Positions 15,581-24,399 of a stretch of DNA of 64,000 nt are shown here, one piece after another. Position 1 is the stretch's first letter. Every line of letters starts with the position of its first letter. This stretch comes from Nioella sp. MMSF_3534. Lineage in GTDB: Bacteria; Pseudomonadota; Alphaproteobacteria; Rhodobacterales; Rhodobacteraceae. The stretch spans positions 1 through 64,000 of the forward strand of contig NZ_JASHJX010000006.1 of the NCBI RefSeq assembly GCF_030732985.1, read 5' to 3'. Position numbers and translations under genes: made by a program. The notes under the pieces are model-generated. The model made no database searches. It saw nothing but the letters and a program-made list of their open reading frames with translations, and was not told the origin of the DNA.

Positions 15581-18025
15581 TCAGTTCCCCTGCTTGGATG
15601 CGGCCGCACTCCGACGTTGCTTGGTCGAAGCTTTTTTGGCCCCAGGCCTCTTTTTCGCAGACCTAGGAGCTGCTTGTTCCTCCACCTTGGGCGTCTTTTC
15701 GGCTTGGGCGAGTTGTAGAAGCTGAAGATGTTCAGACGCTTGAGTCAGCTTAGGAGTTAATTTGCGCAGCAGTTCCTCCTGTTGGCGGCGTTTGCCTTCG
15801 CTGATTTCAAATCGGGTGCGTAGATTGTCTAGGTCGACCTGCAACATGGCGTTGACCCTGGTTTGGAAGGCTTGTTCAGTCGTGGCCTGTTCGGCACGCC
15901 GCTCGGCCCTTTCGAGGGCTGGTGTGACTTCGGCCAACCTCGCCTCGATGTCGGACAGCTGGTCCGCACACTCGGTGAGTTCGGCCTCACCAGCCGCCAC
16001 CTTCGCCTGCAACTTCGAGATGACGGCATCGCGCTCCGCAAGATGCCCTTCTAGCTCTTCACGTTTCTGCGAATGCCCCTCAACGACCTGCGCTTGGTCC
16101 TGCAGTTCCGATTGCAGCGCGGAGAGGTCAGCCTTGAGCTGTTCTTCAGCTTTCTTCCGCTCCGCCAGGATGGCATCGCGCTCCGCAAGATGCCCTTCTA
16201 GCTCTTCACGTTTCTGCGAGTGCCCCTCAACGACCTGCGCTTGGTCCTGCAGTTCCGATTGCAGCGCGGAGAGGTCAGCCTTGAGCTGCTCTTCAGCATT
16301 CTTCCGCTCCGCCAGGATGGCATCGCGCTCTGCCAAAGCCGATTGCGCGCTTGACACGGCAGTTTTCAGATCCGCCGTTGCCTGCCGAGCCTCTTCCAGG
16401 GCTTCGTCCCGCATTGCCAAAGCCATTTGCGTTTTCGCCAGGGCTTCGCTCTTCTCAGTCAGGTCATCTCTGACCGCCGCCAGTTCTTCGCTTAAGACAG
16501 CAATCGACTGATCCCGCTCTGCGAGCGCCGCTTCCTTCGATTCTAGCGACGCCCTAGTATTTTCAAGCGCAACGGTCTTGTCCTTCAGTTGTTTGTTCAG
16601 TTCATCCAGCTCTTTTCTGACTGAATGCAGAGACTTATCGCGATCCACGATCTCTGCACTGTGGTCAGCCAATGCCTGATTTCGTTCATCCAGCAATGCC
16701 TGCTTCTGGGAAAGCTGGCGACGTAGATCGGCAAGATCTACACCTACATTCTCAAGCGCTTCGCGTTTGCTGGAGAGCTCCTGCTCCTTGCCTTCAAGCT
16801 TCTGGTTTGCTTCGTCATTCGCTGCAAGGCTGGCAGCCAAAGCGCGGCTTGCCTCGTCAAGTTCACTATTTGCCCGGGACAGTGCCTCCTCAGACTTTTC
16901 AAGCTCCGAGGCCCTGCTGGCGAGTTCAGCATTTGTTCTGTCGAGGTCGCCGCCGACTTCCTCAATCTCAAGGGTGCGGGCATCAAGCTGCTTCCTGAGC
17001 GTCGCGATTTCTTTGTCACGCTGCTCGACCGCCTTGGTTTGTTTTTGCAGGTCAGCCCGCGCTTTCTTCAGGCTTTGGTCACGATTGGACAGTTTCGCGC
17101 TGAGTGATCTCACCTTGGTCTTGAGCTCACTGTTGGTTGCCTGCAGGGCCTTTTCCCGTTCTGACAACTCGCCTACGGATTGTTCGACCTCAAGCGTGCG
17201 AGCAGCTAGCTGCTCCCTGAGCGTCGCGATTTCCTTGTCGCGCTGCTCGCCCTCCTCGGCCTGCGCTTGCAGATCCGCCTGCGCTTTCTTCAGGCTTTGG
17301 TCACGGTCCGACAGGGTCGAACCGAGTGAGCTTAGCTCACTCTCCAACTCGGCAAGTCGGCGCGCCTTGGGATCGGCAGTGAAATGCAGTTCCGGCCAGT
17401 CGGAATCGTCCGTGTTCACACTTCGCAACGCAAAGCCACCCTCGATGAGCCGGCTCTCGATCTCTTCACTGGCCAATGCTCCATCGAAAAACTGCTCCAC
17501 GCCGCAGCGCACGCAAAGAGAGGAAAGTCTCTGCAGCAGGCCCGCGGCGTCCAGCGCATCAAGGATCTCGGCTTCGCCTCCGGGCAGATCGATCACGCAA
17601 TTCACAGGATCAGGCAAATCGCCCAGCTGCGCAGCAAGGTCCTTGCCGATTATTCGGTCCGCCGATGTCCTGTTCCGTTCCTTCAGGCCCGGGAAGAGTG
17701 CCATCAGAGCCTCTGTCGGTTGACCGAGACCCACGAGTCCCGGCAGCGAATAGTGGATCACCTCAGCCTTGCCTGACCTGGGACCCGGAACCGCGAGGAT
17801 TTGTGTCGGCCCGAGTTCATTGAGCGAGTCGGGCAAGTGGTTGGTCGCTTCGGCAACTGGATCAAACAGGGCAATCTGGCCCACGGGCCCAATCTTCTGA
17901 CCGATCCTCGGCAGCATCTCAGACTCGCCGCCACACCCGACAATGATCAGGCTCCCTGCCGCCATGTGAGGGCTTTTTTCCATCTCCGCCCGAGCCTCCG
18001 TCTTTCCCATCGGTTCAGATCGCAT
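15581..18025 (-). CDS. Long coiled-coil protein with a degenerate FkbM-like N-terminal domain
   Basis: About 814 residues. The N-terminal part (about 20-210) starts AAGSLIIVGCGGESEML, and at about 150 has CVIDLPGGEAEILDALDAAG. This lines up with the I-D-V-E-G-x-E signature of FkbM methyltransferases but lacks the acidic residue, so it is probably an inactive relative. About 215-760 is an almost unbroken coiled coil rich in E, K, Q and A, with two tandem 49-residue repeats. The C-terminus is Lys- and Arg-rich (SAKKRPGAKKASTKQRRSAA). The start is uncertain; ATGs at 18010, 17983 and 17965 are also possible. A structural or scaffold role in the glycan island is likely. Confidence 0.65.
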   Translation of the reverse strand: MRSEPMGKTEARAEMEKSPHMAAGSLIIVGCGGESEMLPRIGQKIGPVGQIALFDPVAEATNHLPDSLNELGPTQILAVPGPRSGKAEVIHYSLPGLVGLGQPTEALMALFPGLKERNRTSADRIIGKDLAAQLGDLPDPVNCVIDLPGGEAEILDALDAAGLLQRLSSLCVRCGVEQFFDGALASEEIESRLIEGGFALRSVNTDDSDWPELHFTADPKARRLAELESELSSLGSTLSDRDQSLKKAQADLQAQAEEGEQRDKEIATLREQLAARTLEVEQSVGELSEREKALQATNSELKTKVRSLSAKLSNRDQSLKKARADLQKQTKAVEQRDKEIATLRKQLDARTLEIEEVGGDLDRTNAELASRASELEKSEEALSRANSELDEASRALAASLAANDEANQKLEGKEQELSSKREALENVGVDLADLRRQLSQKQALLDERNQALADHSAEIVDRDKSLHSVRKELDELNKQLKDKTVALENTRASLESKEAALAERDQSIAVLSEELAAVRDDLTEKSEALAKTQMALAMRDEALEEARQATADLKTAVSSAQSALAERDAILAERKNAEEQLKADLSALQSELQDQAQVVEGHSQKREELEGHLAERDAILAERKKAEEQLKADLSALQSELQDQAQVVEGHSQKREELEGHLAERDAVISKLQAKVAAGEAELTECADQLSDIEARLAEVTPALERAERRAEQATTEQAFQTRVNAMLQVDLDNLRTRFEISEGKRRQQEELLRKLTPKLTQASEHLQLLQLAQAEKTPKVEEQAAPRSAKKRPGAKKASTKQRRSAAASKQGN
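16022..16315. repeat. Two tandem 147-bp repeats inside the coiled-coil gene
   Basis: Copy one at 16022-16168 and copy two at 16169-16315 differ at only a few bases. Each encodes 49 residues (seven heptads) containing AILAERK, SALQSELQDQAQVVEGHSQK and REELEGHLAERD. The near identity at DNA level shows a recent in-frame duplication. A partial third unit begins at 16316. Confidence 0.9.
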
Positions 18026-18149
18026 GATACAGGCTCGGTATTCCGAACTTCGCCTGACCTCGACTTTTCTACTTGCAAGCGCACCCTGCGTTCTACTGTC
18101 TGTATTCGTTCTATGCCAGCAGGCGTCCCAAAACCAGTAGGGGCATTGT

Positions 18150-19121
18150 TCAGCCTCTGAAGCTGCCCTGATTGTCGAGGAACCATTGATAAGTCTCGGC
18201 AATCCCGTCTTCGAGTCCTATGCGCGCAGTCCAACCCATATTGGCAAGGCGGCCTACGTCCATGAGCTTTCGCATGGTGCCATCCGGTTTGCTCGTGTCG
18301 TTGGTAATTCGGCCCTCGAAACCGGTCACTCTGGCCACCATCCGACCCAGATCTCCAATGCTAACATCCGTGCCGCTACCAACATTGATATGGCTCAGCA
18401 TCGGCTGAGTGTTGGCGCTGTAGCTCGTCTTGTCCAAGTCAAGGACGAACAGGCTCGCCTCGGCCATGTCGTCCACATGCAGGAATTCGCGCATCGGCTT
18501 GCCCGTACCCCACATGACGACCTCGTCGCTGCCTTCCTGAACGGCTTCATGAAAACGCCGGATCAGCGCAGGGAGAACGTGCGAATTCTCGGGATGGAAG
18601 TTGTCACCTGGTCCATAAAGATTGGTCGGCATAACCGAACGGTAGTCCGTTCCATGCTGCCTGTTATAGCTTTCGCAAAGCTTGATCCCGGCAATCTTGG
18701 CAATGGCATAAGGCTCATTCGTGGGTTCCAGGGTGCCCGTCAGCAGTGCATCCTCTCGCATTGGCTGCGGAATGCCCTTGGGATAGATGCAGGATGATCC
18801 AAGCTGCAGCAGGCGCTGTACGCCAGCGGCAAAGGCCTGATGGATGACATTGCATTCAATCATCAAGTTTTCGTAAATGAAATCTGCGGGGTAGGTATTG
18901 TTGGCGTGAATGCCGCCCACTTTTGCAGCAGCCAGAATGACGACATCCGGCCGTTCCGCCTGCATGAATTCCCGCACTGCCGTCTGATCCGTCAGATCAA
19001 GCTGCGAGGATATGCGGGTAACAATCTCGATCTTCTCTCCCGCATGCACACGCGCTTCAAGCTTGCGCAGGATCGCGCCTCCAACCATGCCACGGTGGCC
19101 CGCAACGTAAATTTTCTGCAT
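18150..19121 (-). CDS. fcl: GDP-L-fucose synthase
   Basis: A 323-residue SDR-family epimerase/reductase that turns GDP-4-keto-6-deoxy-mannose into GDP-L-fucose with NADPH. Motifs: the NADP-binding [16 protein letters not shown] at the N-terminus, the catalytic SSCIYPKG segment near residue 107, and Tyr/Lys in [36 protein letters not shown] is strongly conserved. The ATG at 19121 is set by homology; the frame stays open 26 codons upstream. It acts directly after Gmd, encoded 2.3 kb upstream on the same strand, and feeds the two fucosyltransferase-like proteins of the island. Confidence 0.95.
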   Translation of the reverse strand: MQKIYVAGHRGMVGGAILRKLEARVHAGEKIEIVTRISSQLDLTDQTAVREFMQAERPDVVILAAAKVGGIHANNTYPADFIYENLMIECNVIHQAFAAGVQRLLQLGSSCIYPKGIPQPMREDALLTGTLEPTNEPYAIAKIAGIKLCESYNRQHGTDYRSVMPTNLYGPGDNFHPENSHVLPALIRRFHEAVQEGSDEVVMWGTGKPMREFLHVDDMAEASLFVLDLDKTSYSANTQPMLSHINVGSGTDVSIGDLGRMVARVTGFEGRITNDTSKPDGTMRKLMDVGRLANMGWTARIGLEDGIAETYQWFLDNQGSFRG

Positions 19122-19135
19122 GACCTTTGATATCC

Positions 19136-21433
19136 TCAAGTCGATTGCGACGGAAAACTGGAGAATGGATCGCCTGGGTCCTTGCGACGGTATAGGCAAT
19201 CTCGAGTGTACTTTCTTTCAGACAGCTTCGCTATCCGTTCATACCCATGTTGAATCAAGAATGTTCCCACATCGTCAGAATAATCATCTTCAGCAAGAAT
19301 ATGACGAGGCGCATGACGAGCGAAATCCAGCCCACGCAAGACATCAATCTCTGCCCCCTCGACGTCAAGCAACAGCAGATCGAGCCGCTCAACCTGTCGC
19401 TCGTCCAGCAACCTGCTCATCGGAATCGCTGGAACCTCTATATCCTGTCGTGGCATCCCTGCGGATCGTTCGCCTCTGGAAATCCAGATCTCTCGATCCT
19501 CAGACTCCAACATGCTCCGGTCCGTCATGCCCATCAGGCCGACATCGGTCAGCGTCACATGACTGCCCTCAAAATCAGATGCGACGCAGGCCGCATGCGC
19601 CGTCATCATATTCGGGCGCGTTCGGACACATCGGGCATAGCTCGCAGGATTAGCTTCTATAAGAAGGCCCGACCATCCAAGCTTTTCAAGCAGCACGGAA
19701 TTGCTCTGTCGAAGACCGTCATTTGCACCGATCTCGACCAGAAACCCCGGAGGCTCATCGCCAAGCGCATCCACAAGACGCAAATCAAGCCCTTCAAGTC
19801 CATAGCTTTCACGCGAGAAGTCGCAGGGTATCGATCTGCGATCATACTGCGCCCAGGCTTCATTCAGCGTAATCATATTGAACGGAGGGCGACGAAAGAA
19901 CGGAATATCGCGATTGAAATGTCCGACCTCTGCCACAATACCGGTGTTCGCAATACTGGCTTCCTGCGTGCGACGGTGCTTCATGCCCCGCTCAGCGGAT
20001 AGAAAGGACACGGCAGAGTCCCAGGAGTAACCGCGCCCAAGCACCTTGAGGACATCGCGCCCCGGGGTCACGTCCAGCCTCGCCTGAATGTCGTCCGTCA
20101 TTCGGCTTGCGATCTCGGCGCAGTAGGTTTCTTCATCCAGCAGAAACAGCCGCTTCAACTCCGGTAGAAGCGCCAACAGCTGCTCCGAATGAGCCGCCCA
20201 CCCCCATCCTTGGAAACGCGAGAAGTCACCATCATCCGGATCTTCGCACCCAAAATGGTGCCCATAAACAGAAAAGTAATTTGGGTTCTTCTCGATTCTC
20301 GCTAGCTCGGATTCGAAGGCACCGACAGCACCCTGTTTGGGAAAACAGTCGTCTTCCAGCACCAACACGCAATCATACTTCGCTGCCATACACTCCAATC
20401 CATCGAGCATCAGCTTTTCAATGCCCAGATGGGAATGATGTACTCTCAGCTCCGCCAAATCGTAGCGTTCCGCGAGTGCGATGCTCTCTTCGTTGACACC
20501 AGCCAGTTCGGCACGTCCCTTCGTCCCGTCGATCCAAACATGGGTGGAACCCAGCCTGTCCTGCTGTCGAAGGCTTTCGAGTACTGATTGCAGGTGGTGC
20601 GGGCGGCTATAGCCGAGGACCAGGATCCCCAGTTTCGGTTTCCGTAGGGCCTCAACCTCAACTTGCCGCGCGTCCTCGAACCAACGGACACTGGTGAAGT
20701 TCCGATATGCGTAGAAGACCGAAGTGCACCAAGCATAGGGATTGATCGGACCGAGCCCCCCAAAGTCTATGCGCCGATAGCCGGAGTCCGCCAGAAGATC
20801 GAATGCGGGCTGATAAAAATCCCGATCCGAATTGTCGAACACGATGAACCCGCCGCGCCGAAAATGCTGGATCGCCGCCCAGGTCGACAGCACGCGCGCC
20901 ATTCCGTCGATGACCACCACATCGAAACTATCCGGCGGATTGTCCAGAATTTGCAGCGCATAGGTTCGGAAGGCGTTATTCAACTGACCGCTACGGTATG
21001 ATCGAACGCTCCGTTCAGGGTCTACGAGCACCGGGTGACCCTGTGCCCGTTCCTCCAGCAGTCGGGGCAAGGGTGCCGCTTCCTCGACAATCCGGAATTC
21101 AGCATGGGGCGGCAGCTGCGGCTGTATCAATGCACCGAATGCCGGATCATGATCGATACTGACAAGTCGGCGAAGACGGCCGGCCCAGTAAACCGATGAC
21201 TGCCCCCCACCATATTCGAACATGGACAGGTCAGTGGGCAGTTCGCGTTCCAGGAACTCGATGGCACCGTAGGTGAACCAGGGCAGCGGCGCTCCTTCAC
21301 GGACCGAGAGTTTCCGGTCCGCGCTGTCGAGCCATCCAGAGTCCTTCAGGAAACCATTTCGGAGCGCCTGCTCCATATCGGCAAGGGACTTACCTTGGTA
21401 GTACAGCGGCAGAGGCATGGGCGCAGGTGTCAA
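19136..21433 (-). CDS. Three-domain protein: methyltransferase, glycosyltransferase and FkbM methyltransferase
   Basis: 765 residues in three parts. About 35-255: a class I SAM-dependent methyltransferase-like fold, with [16 protein letters not shown] (SAM loop), VSIDHDP and [10 protein letters not shown]. About 266-530: a GT-A glycosyltransferase related to the GNT-I/GT13 type, beginning [20 protein letters not shown], with VLVLEDDCF carrying the metal-binding EDD at 360-362, and FQGWGWA. About 562-740: an FkbM-type methyltransferase with [11 protein letters not shown] (SAM motif), LLIEANP and [17 protein letters not shown]. The fusion suggests that a sugar is transferred and methylated by one polypeptide. 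It lies between gmd and fcl, so the product is probably part of the fucose-containing glycan. Confidence 0.8.
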   Translation of the reverse strand: MTPAPMPLPLYYQGKSLADMEQALRNGFLKDSGWLDSADRKLSVREGAPLPWFTYGAIEFLERELPTDLSMFEYGGGQSSVYWAGRLRRLVSIDHDPAFGALIQPQLPPHAEFRIVEEAAPLPRLLEERAQGHPVLVDPERSVRSYRSGQLNNAFRTYALQILDNPPDSFDVVVIDGMARVLSTWAAIQHFRRGGFIVFDNSDRDFYQPAFDLLADSGYRRIDFGGLGPINPYAWCTSVFYAYRNFTSVRWFEDARQVEVEALRKPKLGILVLGYSRPHHLQSVLESLRQQDRLGSTHVWIDGTKGRAELAGVNEESIALAERYDLAELRVHHSHLGIEKLMLDGLECMAAKYDCVLVLEDDCFPKQGAVGAFESELARIEKNPNYFSVYGHHFGCEDPDDGDFSRFQGWGWAAHSEQLLALLPELKRLFLLDEETYCAEIASRMTDDIQARLDVTPGRDVLKVLGRGYSWDSAVSFLSAERGMKHRRTQEASIANTGIVAEVGHFNRDIPFFRRPPFNMITLNEAWAQYDRRSIPCDFSRESYGLEGLDLRLVDALGDEPPGFLVEIGANDGLRQSNSVLLEKLGWSGLLIEANPASYARCVRTRPNMMTAHAACVASDFEGSHVTLTDVGLMGMTDRSMLESEDREIWISRGERSAGMPRQDIEVPAIPMSRLLDERQVERLDLLLLDVEGAEIDVLRGLDFARHAPRHILAEDDYSDDVGTFLIQHGYERIAKLSERKYTRDCLYRRKDPGDPFSSFPSQST

Positions 21434-21448
21434 GTTACAAGTCCTCGC

Positions 21449-22585
21449 TCACGATATGGACCAGCCGTTCTCCAGGCTAATTGGCAGGTCCATTCCATGC
21501 TCCTTAAGCAGTGCGTGACGTTTAGCGGTCTTAAGATCCTCGGAGACCATTTCCGCACACATTTCCTGTGTGGATATTTCCGGCACCCAACCCAATCTCT
21601 CCTTGGCCAGGGACGGATCGCCAAGCAGCGTTTCCACCTCGGCGGGACGAAAGTAACGTGGATCAATACGCACAATCACATCGCCAGGCTTGACCGCAGG
21701 AGCATTGGCCCCTTCAACCGAATCCACAACTCCGACTTCGTCCACACCATCGCCCTCGAAGCGCAGCTTAACGCCCAGTTCCGCAGCCGACCACGAAATG
21801 AACTGGCGCACCGAGAACTGCTGGCCGGTTGCAATCACGAAGTCTTGCGGCTCGTCTTGCTGCAGCATCATCCACTGCATGCGAACATAGTCCTTGGCAT
21901 GGCCCCAGTCACGCAGTGCATCGATGTTGCCCATATAAAGGCATGGCTCAAGACCCTGCGCGATATTTGCCAAACCCCGGGTGATCTTTCGGGTCACGAA
22001 TGTTTCGCCGCGGCGCGGACTCTCGTGATTGAAGAGAATACCGTTGCAGGCAAACATATCGTAGGCTTCACGGTAGTTCACGCAGATCCAATAGGCGTAG
22101 AGCTTGGCCACGGCATAAGGCGAACGGGGATAGAACGGAGTTGTCTCACGCTGAGGCGTTTCCTGCACCAGGCCATAAAGCTCGGAGGTTGAGGCCTGAT
22201 AGAACCGCGTTGTCTTTTCCAGCCCGAGAAAGCGGATCGCCTCCAGCAGTCTCAGGGTCCCGATCGCGTCCACATCGGCGGTATATTCCGGCGCCTCGAA
22301 GCTGACGGCGACATGGGATTGCGCTCCCAGATTGTAAACCTCGTCCGGCTGCACCTCCGACAAGATGCGTGTCAGGTTGGAGGTATCGGTCAGGTCACCA
22401 TAGTGGAGTTTGAGATGTGCATGGTTGGAATGCGGATCCTCGTAGATATGGTCGATCCGCTGCGTGTTGAACGAGGAGGCGCGGCGTTTGATGCCATGCA
22501 CCTCGTAGCCTTTTTCGAGCAGGAACTCAGCGAGGTAGGATCCGTCCTGTCCGGTGATGCCGGTAATCAGCGCTTTTTTGGTCAT
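21449..22585 (-). CDS. gmd: GDP-mannose 4,6-dehydratase
   Basis: A 378-residue SDR enzyme that converts GDP-D-mannose to GDP-4-keto-6-deoxy-D-mannose, the first step to GDP-L-fucose. The N-terminus [20 protein letters not shown] holds the NADP(H) fingerprint. [15 protein letters not shown] carries the catalytic Thr and Glu, and [12 protein letters not shown] the Tyr-x3-Lys pair. [12 protein letters not shown] and [13 protein letters not shown] are highly conserved Gmd segments. Length matches the family. Fcl, encoded downstream on the same strand, uses the product. Confidence 0.97.
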   Translation of the reverse strand: MTKKALITGITGQDGSYLAEFLLEKGYEVHGIKRRASSFNTQRIDHIYEDPHSNHAHLKLHYGDLTDTSNLTRILSEVQPDEVYNLGAQSHVAVSFEAPEYTADVDAIGTLRLLEAIRFLGLEKTTRFYQASTSELYGLVQETPQRETTPFYPRSPYAVAKLYAYWICVNYREAYDMFACNGILFNHESPRRGETFVTRKITRGLANIAQGLEPCLYMGNIDALRDWGHAKDYVRMQWMMLQQDEPQDFVIATGQQFSVRQFISWSAAELGVKLRFEGDGVDEVGVVDSVEGANAPAVKPGDVIVRIDPRYFRPAEVETLLGDPSLAKERLGWVPEISTQEMCAEMVSEDLKTAKRHALLKEHGMDLPISLENGWSIS

Positions 22586-22710
22586 TTGGGTATAGAGCCT
22601 GAATTCTAATTGGAGGACTTGGACCGCCGAAATCCGAGCAATCCAAGCCTGCTGTGTCGATCGAGCCGGTCACGGTCGTTCCGGGTGCTGAACCCAGCCC
22701 CGAGAATAGC

Positions 22711-22935
22711 CTACTTATCGACCGACGCCTTGGCTTTTTCAACCATTGACATCGCATCTGAAAGCGTCTTCTGGATAATCCAGGGGTTATCCGTTTCCCA
22801 ACGGCCGTCAACTGTGCGATGACCGTTCAGAATTGCAAGCTCTTTGAACACCTCAATAACAATTGCATCTTGCATCTCGTTCACTCCTTCCTTTGCAACT
22901 GATTTTACTGATCTTTTACTGGTTTGCCTAGTCAT
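22711..22935 (-). CDS. Small hypothetical protein, 74 aa
   Basis: A 74-residue protein starting MTRQTSKRSVKSVAKEG, with a basic N-terminus and a helical remainder (VIEVFKELAILNGHRTVDGR, then TLSDAMSMVEKAKASVDK). The ATG at 22935 is chosen because a GGAG site lies 5 bases upstream; a GTG two codons earlier is less likely. No family is recognised. It has its own place between gmd and the pyruvyltransferase gene, in a stretch of lower GC than the rest of the island. The conserved-looking GRWETDNPWII stretch would be the best search seed. Confidence 0.6.
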   Translation of the reverse strand: MTRQTSKRSVKSVAKEGVNEMQDAIVIEVFKELAILNGHRTVDGRWETDNPWIIQKTLSDAMSMVEKAKASVDK

Positions 22936-23023
22936 GGTCACTCCTTCTCACTCATTTGGAAACTGTTGCTAGATCCTGATCAAATACTGGACAAAACGAC
23001 AACATCGGGAAAGCGATACGCGC

Positions 23024-23200
23024 CTAAATGACCTTTAAAGAAAAAATCCGCTCAAACTCTCTTGTGAAAACGACGTTCTCAGATAGGGATCCATTTGAGA
23101 GAAACCAATTTCCAAATTCATATTTACACTCCTTCATCTCCGCAATCAAACCCTCAGCGCCATTTAGGACGCCGAAACCGAAAGTGCTTGTGAATGACAT
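23024..23200 (-). CDS. Possible small protein, 58 aa
   Basis: An open frame of 58 codons from ATG 23200 to the stop at 23024, starting MSFTSTFGFGVLNGAEG. It fills most of the gap between the pyruvyltransferase gene and the 74-residue gene and is AT-rich. The ribosome-binding site for this start is weak. A better AAGGAG site 7 bases before an ATG in another frame (near 23120) would instead give a 28-residue peptide. Either could be real, or the region may be a decayed gene. Confidence 0.25.
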   Translation of the reverse strand: MSFTSTFGFGVLNGAEGLIAEMKECKYEFGNWFLSNGSLSENVVFTREFERIFSLKVI

Positions 23201-23225
23201 TTCGAGACGCCCTGCCCTTTTCTCG

Positions 23226-24365
23226 CTAATTCACTTCTCTGGTGGAAATTCCAGCTACCGAGGCTACGTCTGAAATTCTTGAATATAATTCTCTTCTGCG
23301 GCTTTTGTAAGTCGAACTGTCAAACTCAACCCGCTTCCAAGCGTCTTCTACGGTTTCGCAATTCTCAAGGAAATCTTCTATTCCGATATGCGGCAATGCC
23401 ATGGTTTCAGACAGTTCCTGTGTGCGTGAATCGTGCGTGATCCATAGTGCAGGTGTGCCAGCCTGCCAAGCGGCCATATTCCCATGAAGTCGCAATCCAA
23501 CGGAAAAGTCGAAATGGCTGCTGTCTTCTAGCCATTGATCGACGCTGAAGTAGGTGCGCATTTTGGTCGCCATGAAGGTCCGGAACGTCTCGATCTCTTC
23601 CCCTGGCATCAACGCTCTTGCGAGACTAGCTTCGAACTTTGGCTCCTTATTATTGAGCGCAAACGGATTTTTTTGGCGTAAGAAGGTTATCATCTCTGGA
23701 ACGGCCTGCTGGACCATTATTCCGGGTCCTCCGGCAGCCCAGGATACAAGACGCCTTTCAACTTGAGCCTTAGTAGGTTTTTTCGGCCAGGGTTCATCCG
23801 CATGGGCGATGAAATTCCTCATGGGCGATGTCAGTTTTCTTGCAATTATGTCGCCAAGACTAGGAGACGGGTTAATAAAATTTGAGGGGCATCCAGTGAT
23901 TTCAAAATTGTTGAGGCGATATTTTTCCAGTACCCGCGCAGTGAATTCGCCACGGATGGAAATCTTGGGACTGCGTTCCCGCATTAGGTCGGTCAGACGA
24001 AGAATACTCGAATGGAAATCGAAACTGCTTTTGTTGAAATCGTCGGCTTGCGCACCTAGGCCGAGAAAGACCAGAGGAAGGTCACATTTCTCAAGAAATG
24101 AGACAAAACCGCTCATGTCAAAGTTTTCGCGAAGAAAGTTTGCAGATGGAATCACGACGGCCTTGTGATCTTTCTTTATGCGATCAGGTTGCCACGGAAT
24201 GTCCTGACCGATCACATTGATAGGATCGTTTATGATGCTGCAGGCTGCATATTGAAAAACAAGGTTGCCGCAATTATTTCCGACGCGCTGCATTGCGGTC
24301 GCGGTGTCCATGAAAGGTAGGCCGGGCACATGGCCACGGGTTCCAGAGAGAGCTACAGGTTTCAT
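23226..24365 (-). CDS. Polysaccharide pyruvyl transferase family protein
   Basis: A 379-residue protein with the family's two halves. The N-terminal GNNCGNLVFQYAACS resembles the GNxGD-type opening. LPLVFLGLGAQADDF and ISIRGEFTARVLEKY lie in the middle, and the C-terminal SVGLRLHGNMAAWQAGTPAL is the typical R-x-H-G core. These enzymes add a pyruvate ketal from phosphoenolpyruvate to a sugar, giving negative charge to capsules and exopolysaccharides. GC is visibly lower than in the neighbouring genes, a sign of separate acquisition. It lies 34 bp downstream of the next glycosyltransferase gene on the same strand. Confidence 0.82.
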   Translation of the reverse strand: MKPVALSGTRGHVPGLPFMDTATAMQRVGNNCGNLVFQYAACSIINDPINVIGQDIPWQPDRIKKDHKAVVIPSANFLRENFDMSGFVSFLEKCDLPLVFLGLGAQADDFNKSSFDFHSSILRLTDLMRERSPKISIRGEFTARVLEKYRLNNFEITGCPSNFINPSPSLGDIIARKLTSPMRNFIAHADEPWPKKPTKAQVERRLVSWAAGGPGIMVQQAVPEMITFLRQKNPFALNNKEPKFEASLARALMPGEEIETFRTFMATKMRTYFSVDQWLEDSSHFDFSVGLRLHGNMAAWQAGTPALWITHDSRTQELSETMALPHIGIEDFLENCETVEDAWKRVEFDSSTYKSRRRELYSRISDVASVAGISTREVN

Positions 24366-24399
24366 ATTTGACTGCTTTCAAGAATGGATGCCGAGGCCA

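Noticed and set aside
16022-16315. CRISPR-like repetition
   Set aside because: Repeats are 147 bp, directly adjacent without spacers, and lie in frame within a coding region.
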